64,000 nucleotides of DNA from Streptomyces sp. NBC_01497 (GCF_036250695.1 NZ_CP109427.1:682001-746000); one strand, 5' to 3'; shown: positions 14,894 through 23,578, counted from the stretch's first letter. The notes: a model not told the origin generated them from the sequence alone. Numbers and translations: made by a program.

Positions 14894-16783
14894 TCAGCTC
14901 AACGCGAACTTCTGTGCCGCCGCGCCGTTGCAGTCGTGGATCTGGAGCCGCGTGCCGTTGGCCGTCGCGCCGTTGGGCGAGTCGAGGCAGCGGCCCGACT
15001 GGGGGTTCAGCAGGGAACCGTCGGTCTGCTGCACCCACTTCTGGCCGCCGGCGCCGTCGCAGTCCCACAGCTCCAACTGGGCGCCGTCCGCGGTACCGTT
15101 GCCGACGATGTCCAGGCACCGGCCGAGCGTGCTCAGACTTCCGTCGGCATTCTGCTTCCAGTGCTGGTCCAGCGCCCAGGACTGGCAGTCCCACAGCTGC
15201 ACGGGCGTGCCGTTCACACCGGTGTCATCGGCCGCGACGTCGGCGCACTTGCCACCGGGCCCGCCGATCGGGGCGCCGCCGTTGACGGTGAACCTCTGGG
15301 CGGTCGAGCCGTTGCAGTCGTAGATCTGGACCCGGGTACCGTTCGCTGTCGCACCGCTGGGCGAGTCGAGGCACCGGCCGGACTGCGGGTTGAACAGCGA
15401 GCCGTCGGCGCGCTGGACCCACTTCTGGCCGCCGACGCCGTTGCAGTCCCACAGTTCCAACCGCGCCCCGTTCGCTGTGCCGTTGCCGACGATGTCCAGG
15501 CAGCGGCCGAGCGTGCTGAGGGATCCGTCGGCGTTGTGCGTCCAGTGCTGGTCCTCGGCGTAGGACTGGCAGTTCCACAACTGGACGGCGGTGCCGTTCA
15601 CACCGGTGTCGTCCGCGGCGACGTCGAGGCACTGCCCGCCCGGACCGGTGATCGTGCCCTGGGGGCCGTTGGGGACGTTCGTCTCCCCCGCGTAACCGGC
15701 CGACGCGATGTTCGCCTGGACCGCGTTCTCGGCCGCGTCGGTGGGATAGCCCGCGACCATGGCACCCTCGAAGAACGTGCCCATGTTCCAGTTGCTGTTG
15801 TCGCCGCCCGTGCCCAGGATGATGCCGCCCTCCTGGTGCATCGGCTGGTAGCCGCCCCGCGTGGGCAGTGCGCCGTTCCACCACGTCGACAGAGCGCCGG
15901 ACTGCGCGTTGCCGCCCTTGAGGGCGTACGTGGTCTGACCGTTGTTCTTCAGTGCGGCGGTGACGAACGGGGTGCTGTTGCCGGCGTTGGCGGTGTTCGA
16001 GCCGTTGTTGCCCTGGAACATGCCGTTCTCCATGTCGGCCTCCACCCAGGGGCCCGAGCCGGTGCACGGCGCGAAATAGCACGTCGTGGCGATGGAGACG
16101 GCGTCCATGTGACCGTTGCCGGTGTCGGCCGGTGTGCTCTCCGCGTTGCCGTAGTCGAAGCAGCAGCTGGAGCCCACGTGGGTACCGCTGGCGACCATGT
16201 AGGCGCCTTCCGGCTGGCCGTTCACGGCGACGCCGGAGGCCGCCCCGTTGGACCGGTAGCCCACGCCGGGCGAGACCCAGATGCCGTAGGCCTTGTGGCC
16301 GGCCACGGTGACCGCGAGTTCACTCGCGTCGGCCCCGCGGTCGGCGCCCATGCCCGAGGTGCCCGCCGGGCCGGGCGTGAGGTCGTTGTGGCGCGAGGTC
16401 TGGTCGTAGATCTTCGTGATGCGGCAGGTGGTGTTCCCGCAGAACGTGTCCTGCTGGGCGGCGTTGGCGTAGCCACCCGTGGTCAGCAGTCCGATGTCGG
16501 AGCCCGCGCCGTCCGAGGCGCGGGTGACCCGGTACAACGGCCCGTCGTACGAGGCGAACAGGGCCCGTACGGTGCTGTGCGCGGCCACACACGGACTGCC
16601 CGCGGCCCCGTAGATGTCGCACGGGAGCGATCCGGCGGCCTGTGACACACCGGGCAGTGCGACGAGCGCTCCGAGAACCAGTCCGAGGGTGGCGGCTGCG
16701 GACAGCAGGGCCCTGAACCGTCGCAGGACGGACCGGGCGGCGGCGCTCGGGACGGATCTCGCGGTGGTTCCCATTCTGCGCAT
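14894..16783 (-). CDS. Secreted GH54-type alpha-L-arabinofuranosidase with two ricin-type lectin modules
   Basis: A 629-residue secreted enzyme. Residues ~1-50 form a signal peptide (RRF… ALLSAAATLGLVLGALVALPGVSQAA). From ~50 to ~370 it matches the AbfB (GH54) catalytic domain: LPCDIYGAAGSPCVAAHST, YDQTSRHNDL, CCFDYGNAE, the nucleophile region HQEGGIILGTGGDNSN and the acid/base region GYPTDAAENAVQANI. Instead of the usual arabinose-binding CBM42, two ricin-B-like modules follow (~374-501 and 502-629); they are tandem copies with a 128-residue period (QxW and CLD motifs). It probably releases arabinose from arabinoxylan, arabinan or arabinogalactan. It has its own good promoter at 16863-16891. 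Confidence 0.92.
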   Translation of the reverse strand: MRRMGTTARSVPSAAARSVLRRFRALLSAAATLGLVLGALVALPGVSQAAGSLPCDIYGAAGSPCVAAHSTVRALFASYDGPLYRVTRASDGAGSDIGLLTTGGYANAAQQDTFCGNTTCRITKIYDQTSRHNDLTPGPAGTSGMGADRGADASELAVTVAGHKAYGIWVSPGVGYRSNGAASGVAVNGQPEGAYMVASGTHVGSSCCFDYGNAESTPADTGNGHMDAVSIATTCYFAPCTGSGPWVEADMENGMFQGNNGSNTANAGNSTPFVTAALKNNGQTTYALKGGNAQSGALSTWWNGALPTRGGYQPMHQEGGIILGTGGDNSNWNMGTFFEGAMVAGYPTDAAENAVQANIASAGYAGETNVPNGPQGTITGPGGQCLDVAADDTGVNGTAVQLWNCQSYAEDQHWTHNADGSLSTLGRCLDIVGNGTANGARLELWDCNGVGGQKWVQRADGSLFNPQSGRCLDSPSGATANGTRVQIYDCNGSTAQRFTVNGGAPIGGPGGKCADVAADDTGVNGTPVQLWDCQSWALDQHWKQNADGSLSTLGRCLDIVGNGTADGAQLELWDCDGAGGQKWVQQTDGSLLNPQSGRCLDSPNGATANGTRLQIHDCNGAAAQKFALS

Positions 16784-16862
16784 GTGTGCTCCTGACGAGG
16801 GGGGAGGGAGCCGAACTTCACTACGCGGAAGCCGAGTTCACGTTCCTCGGCAACTTGCTCGG

Positions 16863-16900
16863 AAGGTACGCGCGCTGGTCGATATCGTCAACATTTGTTG
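16863..16900 (-). promoter_or_regulatory. Promoter and palindrome of the arabinofuranosidase gene
   Basis: On the minus strand TTGACG (16886-16891) and TACCTT (16863-16868) are spaced by 17 bases. The palindrome CAACA-TT-TGTTG (16889-16900) overlaps the -35 and could bind a repressor. The flanking A/T-richer stretch reaches the 3' end of the YczE gene. Confidence 0.6.
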
Positions 16901-16903
16901 CTT

Positions 16904-17698
16904 TCAACCACTTGGAATTGAAGAACTGTCCGAATCTGTTGGTTTTCCGGGCGGCGTGAGGTAGCCCCGGCCCTCGACGAACGGCCCGCTCCCAGGCCCG
17001 CCCCGGTAGACGAGCCGGGGCAGGAAGAACTGCGTGATCGGGCCGACGGCGAGGGCGTACAGCACGGTGCCGACCCCGACGCTCCCGCCGAGGAGCCACC
17101 CCACGGCCAGCACCGCGATCTCGATCGAGGTGCGGACCAGCCGGACCGAGCGCCCCGTGGCGGCGGACACGCCGGTCATCAGTCCGTCCCGGGGCCCGGG
17201 TCCGAGGCGCGCTCCGACATAGACGGCCACGGAGAACGCGTTGAGGACAACTCCCCCGACCAGCAGACCGGTTCGTGCCCCCAGGCCGAGATCCCCGGGG
17301 ATGAGCGCGAGACCGAGGTCGGACCCGCAGGCCAGAACGACGATGTTCGCCACGGTGCCGACCGTCGGCCGCTGCCGCAAGGGGATCCACAAGAGGAGCA
17401 CGAGGACCCCCACGACGGCGCTGATCGTGCCGAAACTGAGCGGGGTGCGCCGTTCGAGACCCTCGTAGAGAACGCTCCAGGGGTTCACTCCCAACGAGGC
17501 CCTGACCATCGCCGACAGGCTGAGCCCGTACACCGCGAGGCCGGCGAACAGCCGCGACAACCGGGCCCACGGGTGTTCGGACAGGGGGACGTACGACAGG
17601 ACGGGAGCCAACGGGCCCGTACGTGACCTTCGTTGCGCCGGCCCACGGCCCCTCCTCGCGGACAGCGGACGGCCGGGACCCGGGCCGTCATGCCCCAT
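16904..17698 (-). CDS. YczE/YitT-family membrane protein
   Basis: A 264-residue protein with about five membrane helices (from ~45 LSRLFAGLAVYGLSLSAMV onwards) and the family motif LGVNPWSVLYEGL; a later GPGPRDGLMTGVS is typical of YczE-type proteins in actinobacteria. The function is not known in detail; family members are often linked to MocR-type regulators. ATG 17698 overlaps the racemase gene by 11 bases, so the two are probably coupled. The C-terminal end (GKPTDSDSSSIPSG) is poorly conserved in character and runs into the promoter region of the arabinofuranosidase gene. Confidence 0.85.
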   Translation of the reverse strand: MGHDGPGPGRPLSARRGRGPAQRRSRTGPLAPVLSYVPLSEHPWARLSRLFAGLAVYGLSLSAMVRASLGVNPWSVLYEGLERRTPLSFGTISAVVGVLVLLLWIPLRQRPTVGTVANIVVLACGSDLGLALIPGDLGLGARTGLLVGGVVLNAFSVAVYVGARLGPGPRDGLMTGVSAATGRSVRLVRTSIEIAVLAVGWLLGGSVGVGTVLYALAVGPITQFFLPRLVYRGGPGSGPFVEGRGYLTPPGKPTDSDSSSIPSG

Positions 17699-18590
17699 GG
17701 CCGGCCCCCGGGTGCGCCCGGTCCCGGGGCCGCAGCAGCCGTCCTTCCGCGTACACCCCCGCCCTCGCCGGTAGCTTCGCCGGACGGCCGTCGAGCAGCA
17801 CGGTCAGTGTGCCGTCGGCCGGGGCGCCGGGCTCCGGCCGACGGCCGACGCGGCGCAGGGCCTGAGCCGCGACGGCGCCGGCCGTGCCGTGCAGCGCGAG
17901 GGGCGGCCGGCCGGGGCGCCGCAGGGCCGCACGGACGCGCTCCGCCACCAGTTCGTAGTGCGTGCAGCCCAGGACCACACCGCGCACGTCGTCCGGCGTC
18001 CGGCGCGCCGCCTCCGAGATCGCGAGGTCCACGGCTGCCTCGTCGGCCGACTCGACGGCGTCCGAGAGGCCGGGACAGGCCACTTCGGTCACCGCCATGC
18101 CCGGTGCGTACGTCTCGATGAGCCCACGCAAGCAGGGGCTGCCAATGGTGGCGGGGGTCGCCCACACCGCGAACGGCCCGCCCCCGGCGGCGGCCGGCTT
18201 GATCGCCGGGACGGTGCCGATGACGGGCAGGTCCGGTTCGAACCGCGCCCGCAGGCCGGGCAGGGCGTGCACGGTGGCGGTGTTGCAGGCCACGACCAGC
18301 GCGTCCGGTGCCCACGCGGCGGCGGCTTCCGCGACGATGAGCGCGCGCGCCATGACATCCTCGGGCGACCTCGGCCCCCAGGGGATGCCACCGGGATCCG
18401 AGGACAGGACGAGATCGGCGTCCGGCCGCAGGCGGCGCAGCGCGGCAGCCGCCGCAAGCAGCCCGATGCCCGCGTCGACGAGGGCGATCCGCACGCGGTC
18501 GCGCCCTCCCGCCGTCGGTTCGGCCGCCGCGCCTTGTCCGCCGGCGCACCGATCACACTGCTCCCGCACAGCCGCGATCTCCTGGGGCAT
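17688..18590 (-). CDS. Aspartate/glutamate racemase-family protein (MurI-like)
   Basis: The 300-residue protein has the two catalytic-cysteine motifs of MurI-type racemases, VACNTATVH (Cys102) and GVVLGCTHYE (Cys209), plus IGTVPAIKPA. In the N-terminal loop the usual DSGVGG is DAGIG (Asp39-Ala40), so one residue near the active site differs from true glutamate racemases. ATG 18590 follows GGGAGGT on the minus strand. It is transcribed towards YczE and divergently from a MocR regulator 91 bases away, not next to cell-division or phosphatase genes as the essential murI usually is. A specialised amino-acid racemase is therefore more likely than the housekeeping enzyme. Confidence 0.85.
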   Translation of the reverse strand: MPQEIAAVREQCDRCAGGQGAAAEPTAGGRDRVRIALVDAGIGLLAAAAALRRLRPDADLVLSSDPGGIPWGPRSPEDVMARALIVAEAAAAWAPDALVVACNTATVHALPGLRARFEPDLPVIGTVPAIKPAAAGGGPFAVWATPATIGSPCLRGLIETYAPGMAVTEVACPGLSDAVESADEAAVDLAISEAARRTPDDVRGVVLGCTHYELVAERVRAALRRPGRPPLALHGTAGAVAAQALRRVGRRPEPGAPADGTLTVLLDGRPAKLPARAGVYAEGRLLRPRDRAHPGAGHGA

Positions 18591-18681
18591 ACCCGACCTC
18601 CCGTGTACGGATTCCCTGTTGCCGACCGCGAGTCTGTACCGTGAGCGGCCGGCACAGCATGGCCAATCACGGGAGAGTGGT

Positions 18682-20169
18682 ATGGACGATCCGACGCCTG
18701 CCCGGCTTTCGGGCCGGGGGGACTCCGTGGCGGGCTCGCTCGGCGGCCGACAGCTCGCCGCCCTGGTCACAGGCCCGTCGGGAACGAGCGCGGGCTACCG
18801 CCGACTGGCCGGGGCCATCAGCGCGTTGATCCTGGACGGACGGATCGCCGTGCGAGTCAGACTCCCGGCGGAACGGGAACTGGCCACCGCCCTGAACACC
18901 AGCCGGCCCACCGTGACCGCCGCGTACGACCTGCTGCGGGAGAGCGGTTACGCGCACAGCCGCCGCGGCTCGGGCACCTGGACGGCCCTGCCGGAGGGCC
19001 GTACCCCCAGCGGCGTCACCCGGACGATCACTCTTCCCGACTCGGCGATCGACCTGGCCAGGGCCGCCCCCGGCCTGCCGGAGAAGACCCTGGCCGACGC
19101 ATTGGACCAGATCGCACCGCGGCTGGCCCAGCACGCACGCACTCCCGGCTACCACCCGTACGGCCTGCCGGAAATGCGCGCCGCTGTCGCGGACCACTTC
19201 ACTCGGCGGGGCCTGGCCACCCTTCCCGAGCAGATCCTCGTGACCTCCGGCGCACAACACGCGCTGACCCTGGTCCTCGGCCTGCTGTCGGGCCCCGGCG
19301 ACCGGGTGATGGTGGAGAACCCGTCGTACCCCAACGCCCTGGACGCCATGCGCCGCGCGCGGCTGCGTCCGGTGCCCGTTCCGGTGACCGACACCGGCTG
19401 GGACATCGTGACCACCGAATCCACACTGCGGGAGGCCGTGCCCCGACTGGCGTATCTGATACCGGACTTCCACAATCCGACCGGCCTCCTCATGCCCGAA
19501 CGCGAACGGGTCCGCGTCCTGCGGGCCGCCGCGCGTTCGGGCACCTGGCTGGTCGTCGACGAGACGCTGGCGGAACTCGCCCTCGATGTCCCCGCCCCCG
19601 CGCCCTTCGCCTCGCACGCGCCGCCCGGCGGGGCCGGGCAGGTCATCACCATCGGTTCGATGAGCAAGACGTTCTGGGGCGGTCTGCGCGTCGGCTGGCT
19701 CCGCGCGCCGTCCGGTGTGGTGACCGAACTGGCCGCCCAGCGGATCGCCAACGACCTGGGCGGGTCGGTCCTGGACCAGCTGCTCGCCCTGGCCCTGCTG
19801 GACCGGGCGCCTGAGCTGTTCCCGTCCCGCCTGGCCGAGACGCGCGAGCGGCGCGCCGCCCTCGTCGCCGCCCTGGCCGAGTACGTCCCCCAGTGGAGCT
19901 GGAAAGTGCCGCCGGGCGGCCTTTCGCTCTGGGTCGACCTCGGCGAGCCGATCGCGTCGGCGCTGACCCGGCGCGCCCTGGACCACGGGGTACGCGTCGA
20001 GGGCGGCGGACAGTTCGCCGCCGCGCCCGGTGTCTTCGAGCAGCGTCTGCGCATCCCGTACACACAGCCGCCCGAACGGCTGCGCGAGGCCGTGCAGCGG
20101 ATGGCGACCGCGCTGGCCCGGGGCCTGCCCGCCGGCGCCGCCGTCCGGGGACCACACTTCATCGCCTGA
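18682..20169 (+). CDS. MocR-type (GntR HTH + aminotransferase-like) regulator
   Basis: The 495-residue protein starts with a GntR winged helix (residues ~30-105, LPAERELATALNTSRPTVTAAYDLLRESGYAHSRRGSGTW). It continues with a fold-type-I aminotransferase domain: YHPYGLPEMRAAVADHF, VTSGAQHALTLVL, PDFHNPTGLLMP, VVDETLAEL, and the PLP lysine in SMSKTFWGGLRVGW. Such proteins sense PLP or an amino-acid adduct and usually do not catalyse transamination. It is divergent from the racemase–YczE pair; the 91-base gap is the likely site of control. The known association of MocR regulators with YczE membrane proteins supports that pair as its target. Confidence 0.9.
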   Translation: MDDPTPARLSGRGDSVAGSLGGRQLAALVTGPSGTSAGYRRLAGAISALILDGRIAVRVRLPAERELATALNTSRPTVTAAYDLLRESGYAHSRRGSGTWTALPEGRTPSGVTRTITLPDSAIDLARAAPGLPEKTLADALDQIAPRLAQHARTPGYHPYGLPEMRAAVADHFTRRGLATLPEQILVTSGAQHALTLVLGLLSGPGDRVMVENPSYPNALDAMRRARLRPVPVPVTDTGWDIVTTESTLREAVPRLAYLIPDFHNPTGLLMPERERVRVLRAAARSGTWLVVDETLAELALDVPAPAPFASHAPPGGAGQVITIGSMSKTFWGGLRVGWLRAPSGVVTELAAQRIANDLGGSVLDQLLALALLDRAPELFPSRLAETRERRAALVAALAEYVPQWSWKVPPGGLSLWVDLGEPIASALTRRALDHGVRVEGGGQFAAAPGVFEQRLRIPYTQPPERLREAVQRMATALARGLPAGAAVRGPHFIA

Positions 20170-20264
20170 GACACGCGCTGCCCGCGCCCTTCCTCACAGC
20201 CGGGGGCAGCCGGGCATGCGGTGCGGGGAGAGGCAGCTCCATCCGTGAGTGGGGTCAGGGCCCT

Positions 20265-20645
20265 TCAGCGCGCGTGCTCCCCACGGTCCGGGCGTTCCCG
20301 CTCCCGTCCCCGTCGGGGCGGAGACGGCGTTCCGGCCGCGTCGGGGCCGCCCACCGGAGACGGCGTTCCGGCCGCGTCGGGGCCGCCCACCGGAGACGGC
20401 GTTCCGGCCGCGTCGGGGCTGCCCATCGGAGACGGCACCATGGCGGCGTCACCGCGGCCCATCGGCGACGGCACTGCGCGCACGTCCGGCCGGCCCAGGG
20501 GCGAGCGGACCCGCGGGTCGTCCGGTGCGCCCATCGGCGAGTACGTGTCGGCGCGGTCGCCCCGCCCCATCGGCGAAACACGATCTCCGCCGGCCTTCGC
20601 GCCCTCAAGGTCGCGCGCGGACCACTTCGGTGTTTTCTTCGCCAT
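20265..20645 (-). CDS. Dodecapeptide-repeat protein of unknown function
   Basis: The predicted 126-residue protein starts MAKKTPKWSARDLEGAKA and then consists of seven contiguous 12-residue repeats (residues 24-107) of the form S-P-(M/L/V)-G-x-x-D-x-x-x-x-x, followed by a degenerate eighth unit and a basic tail (RRGRERERPDRGEHAR). A GAGGAA ribosome site lies 8 bases before the ATG. The constant SPMG and D positions against variable third parts argue for selection on protein. The last two to three units are identical even at DNA level, which indicates recent duplication. No signal peptide or membrane helix is seen. I know no family; a phosphorylatable (Ser-Pro) or scaffold role is only a guess. 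Confidence 0.6.
   Translation of the reverse strand: MAKKTPKWSARDLEGAKAGGDRVSPMGRGDRADTYSPMGAPDDPRVRSPLGRPDVRAVPSPMGRGDAAMVPSPMGSPDAAGTPSPVGGPDAAGTPSPVGGPDAAGTPSPPRRGRERERPDRGEHAR
20325..20576. repeat. 36-bp tandem repeat inside the dodecapeptide-repeat gene
   Basis: Seven contiguous 36-bp units; units nearest 20325-20400 are almost identical, and the more upstream ones have diverged. There are no spacers and the period is a multiple of three. Confidence 0.8.
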
Positions 20646-21014
20646 GTCGCGTTCCTCGGGACATCGTCACGCCGGCCGCAGCCGCGAACGCGCTGTCCAC
20701 GAGCACGCTCCGGCAGGTCGCGGTTCGCGTTCGGGGCTCCAAGGGTGGTTGCTCTGCGCTTGTGCGGCACGGGGATGAACCCGGCGCCCACAGATCTTCG
20801 AGACCTTCGCTCACCCGGAACAACAACCGAGCCCACCACAACTTCCAACGTAACGCCGAATTCCGGCCTCACCAAACAGCGGAGGGGCGCCCGGCCGTCC
20901 CACCCGACCGCACCCCGAGGGGGACACGCATCCGCGGCGCCCTGAGCGGGGCGACGAGGCAGGTGGCGGACGGTTTCACGAAGTATCGGGGGGTCGAAGT
21001 GGGAGGATGTTCGA
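20646..21014. other. Intergenic region upstream of the rsbQ-like gene
   Basis: 369 bases between two divergent genes with no convincing gene. The central part (20800-20880) is less GC-rich. The only signal I can name is the SigB-like promoter at 20973. Confidence 0.4.
20973..20996 (+). promoter_or_regulatory. SigB-like promoter candidate for the rsbQ module
   Basis: GTTT (20973-20976), 14 bases, then GGGTCG (20991-20996) partly match the Streptomyces SigB-type pattern GNNT-N14-16-GGGTA(C/T). The -10 matches only four of six. Autocontrol by a stress sigma factor would suit the genes that follow. Confidence 0.3.
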
Positions 21015-21824
21015 ATGGACGTGCAGCGCAGGAACAATGTCAGGGTGACCGGCCGGCCGGACGGGCCGGTGGTCATGCTGGCGCACGGGTTCGGCTGCGA
21101 TCAGAACATGTGGCGGCTGGTGGTGCCCGCGCTGGCCGAGCAGTACCGGGTGGTGCTGTTCGACTACGTCGGCTCGGGCCGCTCCGACACGTCCTCCTGG
21201 AGCCGTGAGCGGTACGCGTCGCTGGAGGGCTACGCGCAGGACGTGCTGGAGATCTGCCGTGAGCTCGACCTGCGGGAGGTGGCGTTCGTGGGCCACTCGG
21301 TCAGCGCCATGGCCGGGGTGCTGGCCTGCGTCGCGGAGCCGGAACGCTTCGGCAGGATGGTGATGGTCTGCCCCTCCCCCCGCTACATCGACGACGGGGA
21401 GTACCGGGGCGGGTTCAGCGAAGAGGACATCGGGGAGCTGCTCGACTCACTGGACTCCAACTATCTGGGCTGGTCCGCGACGATGGCGCCCGTCATCATG
21501 GCCAATCCGGAGCGGCCGGAGCTGGGCCAGGAACTGACGAACAGTTTCTGTGCCACCGACCCGGACATGGCCCGGGTCTTCGCCCACACCACCTTCCTCT
21601 CCGACACCCGGGCGGACCTGGACAAGGTGCGGGTTCCCACCCTGGTCCTTGAGTGCTCCCACGATGTCATCGCACCGCGGGGGGTGGGAGCGTTCGTGCA
21701 GGCGTCCGTTCCCGGTAGTCGGCTGGTGACGCTGGACGCGACGGGGCACTGTCCACAACTGAGCGCGCCCGAAGCGACCCGCCAGGCGATCCTGTCCTTC
21801 CTCGGCGGCCCCCGTGATGTGTGA
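21015..21824 (+). CDS. rsbQ: RsbQ-like alpha/beta hydrolase
   Basis: A 269-residue single-domain hydrolase of the RsbQ/KAI2/D14 type. The catalytic triad is visible: Ser95 in VGHSVSAM, Asp217 in CSHDVI and His245 in ATGHCPQLS. HGFGCDQNMW, FDYVGSGRSDTS and SVSAMAGVLA are near-diagnostic for RsbQ. In Bacillus RsbQ is needed by the PAS-PP2C phosphatase RsbP to sense energy stress, presumably by supplying a small ligand. Here the next gene encodes exactly such a phosphatase and overlaps it (ATGTGTGA), so the pair is conserved. ATG follows GGGAGG. Confidence 0.92.
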   Translation: MDVQRRNNVRVTGRPDGPVVMLAHGFGCDQNMWRLVVPALAEQYRVVLFDYVGSGRSDTSSWSRERYASLEGYAQDVLEICRELDLREVAFVGHSVSAMAGVLACVAEPERFGRMVMVCPSPRYIDDGEYRGGFSEEDIGELLDSLDSNYLGWSATMAPVIMANPERPELGQELTNSFCATDPDMARVFAHTTFLSDTRADLDKVRVPTLVLECSHDVIAPRGVGAFVQASVPGSRLVTLDATGHCPQLSAPEATRQAILSFLGGPRDV

Positions 21825-23100
21825 GACCGGGCGCAGCCCGGATGACCCCGGTGCCGGTCCGGACAACGGCATGGCACTGGAGGCGTCGTTCAGCGCGCTG
21901 CTGGAGGACGACGTGGACGACCTGTACGAGAACGCCCCGTGCGGGTATCTCTCCACCTTGCTCGACGGAACGATCGCCAAGATCAACGGCACACTGCTGG
22001 CCTGGCTCGGTTACCGCCGGGAGGAGACGGTGGGCCGCAAGCGGTTCACGGACCTGCTGACCGTGGGCGGAAGGCTCTACCACGAGACACATTTCTCCCC
22101 GCTGCTGCGGATGCGGGGCGACATCAACGGCATCGCCCTGGAGCTCAAGGCGGGCGACGGCACCCGCCTGCCCGTACTGGTGACCTCCAGGGTCAAGTCC
22201 GGCACCAACGGCGAGCCGCTGCTGATCCGCACCACCCTCGTCGACGCGAGCGACCGGCGCGCCTACGAGAAGGAGCTTCTCCGGCGCCGTCAGGAGGCCG
22301 TGGCCGCTCATGAGCAGGTGGAGCGGGACCGTGCACGACTGCAGAGCGTCCTTGCGACACTGCAGCAGAGCCTGCTCCCGCCGTCCCTCCCCGCGGTGCC
22401 GGGCCTGGCGGCCGACGCGCATTACCACACCGCCTCCCCCGACAATCTGGGCGGGGATTTCTACGACCTTTTCACGCTCGGCGACGGCCGGTGGGGGTTC
22501 TTCCTCGGTGACGTCTGCGGCAAGGGCCCGGAGGCCGCGGCCGTCACCTCGCTGGCCCGCTACACCCTGCGGGCCGCGGCCCTGCGCGAACCCGATCCCG
22601 TCGCAGCACTGTCCGTCCTGAACACCGCCCTGTATGAGAAGTACAGCAGCGGCGGCGACGCGCGGTACTGCACCGTCATCCTCGGCACACTCACCCCGAA
22701 GGCCGGCGGGTTCGACATCACCCTGGCCAGCGGGGGCCACCCACCGGCCCTGGTGATGCGCGGCGACGGCGGTACCGCCTACCTGCCCACACCGGGCGGC
22801 TGCCTCGTCGGAATCCTGCCCGACGCCCCCTTCACGGCCGTCACCACGACCCTGGAACCGGGTGACACGCTGGTGCTGTACACCGACGGTCTCACCGAAG
22901 CCCGCATCGGCGCCGACCGGCAGCGCTACGGTGACGACGCCCTGCACGCCTTCGCCGCGGGCCTGGCACCCGCCACGCCCAGCGCCACGATCACTGCGCT
23001 CACCGGGCTCCTCGACGGGTTCGGTGACGGACTGGACGACGACACCGCCGTCCTCAGCCTCGGTGTTCCGCCTCTCACCCGGAGTGACGAACCCTCGTGA
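21817..23100 (+). CDS. rsbP: RsbP-like PAS–PP2C (SpoIIE-type) serine phosphatase
   Basis: The ~427-residue protein has a PAS domain (~25-150: APCGYLSTLLDGTIAKINGTLLAWLGYRREETVGR), a coiled-coil linker (RRRQEAVAAHEQVERDRARLQSV) and a C-terminal PP2C/SpoIIE domain (~185-420). The metal and phosphatase motifs LGGDFYDLF, GDVCGKGPEAA, ASGGHPPAL and YTDGLTEAR are intact, and DDDTAVL ends the domain. It should dephosphorylate an anti-anti-sigma factor in response to a PAS signal helped by the upstream RsbQ. ATG 21817 lies within the RsbQ stop; a GTG one codon earlier is possible. The adjacent STAS protein is the obvious substrate. Confidence 0.9.
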   Translation: MCETGRSPDDPGAGPDNGMALEASFSALLEDDVDDLYENAPCGYLSTLLDGTIAKINGTLLAWLGYRREETVGRKRFTDLLTVGGRLYHETHFSPLLRMRGDINGIALELKAGDGTRLPVLVTSRVKSGTNGEPLLIRTTLVDASDRRAYEKELLRRRQEAVAAHEQVERDRARLQSVLATLQQSLLPPSLPAVPGLAADAHYHTASPDNLGGDFYDLFTLGDGRWGFFLGDVCGKGPEAAAVTSLARYTLRAAALREPDPVAALSVLNTALYEKYSSGGDARYCTVILGTLTPKAGGFDITLASGGHPPALVMRGDGGTAYLPTPGGCLVGILPDAPFTAVTTTLEPGDTLVLYTDGLTEARIGADRQRYGDDALHAFAAGLAPATPSATITALTGLLDGFGDGLDDDTAVLSLGVPPLTRSDEPS

Positions 23101-23462
23101 GCGATCTTCGTATCACCACCCGCCCCGGTGCGAGCGGAGCTGTCCTCGCCCTGACCGGCGACCTCGACCACGACAGCGCGCCGGGGCTGCGCGAGGCTGT
23201 CGGCCACCTTGCCCTGCACCCGGGCGAGCAGCTGGTCCTCGACCTGTCCGGCCTGGCCTTCTGTGACTCCAGCGGCATCAGCGCCTTCATCGTCGCCCGC
23301 AACAAGGCACTCGGAGCACAGGCGGGCATCGCCCTCGCCGGCACCCCCGAACGCATTCTCCGTGTCCTGCGCATCGTCGGCCTCCAGCAGGTCTTCCGCC
23401 TGCACCCGGACGCCCGGAGGGCCGCCACGGCCTGGCCGGAACCCGCGGAGAGCACCCCGTGA
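23097..23462 (+). CDS. STAS-domain anti-anti-sigma factor
   Basis: The 121-residue protein is one STAS domain: GDLDHDSAPGLREAV, LVLDLSGLAFCDSSGISAFIVAR and the C-terminal LRIVGLQQVFRLH helix. The serine of DSSGIS is the usual phosphorylation site. Its GTG overlaps the phosphatase stop (GTGA). The expected cycle is: an anti-sigma kinase phosphorylates it, the upstream phosphatase reactivates it, and the unphosphorylated form binds the anti-sigma factor. No sigma factor or anti-sigma kinase is adjacent; the small HATPase protein at 44456 is one possible distant partner. Confidence 0.9.
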   Translation: MSDLRITTRPGASGAVLALTGDLDHDSAPGLREAVGHLALHPGEQLVLDLSGLAFCDSSGISAFIVARNKALGAQAGIALAGTPERILRVLRIVGLQQVFRLHPDARRAATAWPEPAESTP

Positions 23463-23578
23463 GCGCTGGATCCGCGGCCCACGCCGTCATCCGCTCCCCG
23501 CTGCCGGACCGTCGCGGGGAGGTCGACGCGCGGCCGCCTCACGCGTCGACGGAGAAACGGAGGACCACGGACACACGC

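Noticed and set aside
14936..16645. Long plus-strand frame opposite the arabinofuranosidase
   Set aside because: It is the mirror of the repeated lectin modules; only the minus-strand frame has signal peptide, catalytic and QxW motifs.
17688..18770. Longer start for the racemase
   Set aside because: The extra 60 residues lie in the promoter region shared with the MocR gene and lack a ribosome site; ATG 18590 has GGGAGGT.
20325..20576. 36-bp repeats considered as a CRISPR array
   Set aside because: Units are contiguous without spacers, the period is a multiple of three, and they keep a reading frame with conserved residues.
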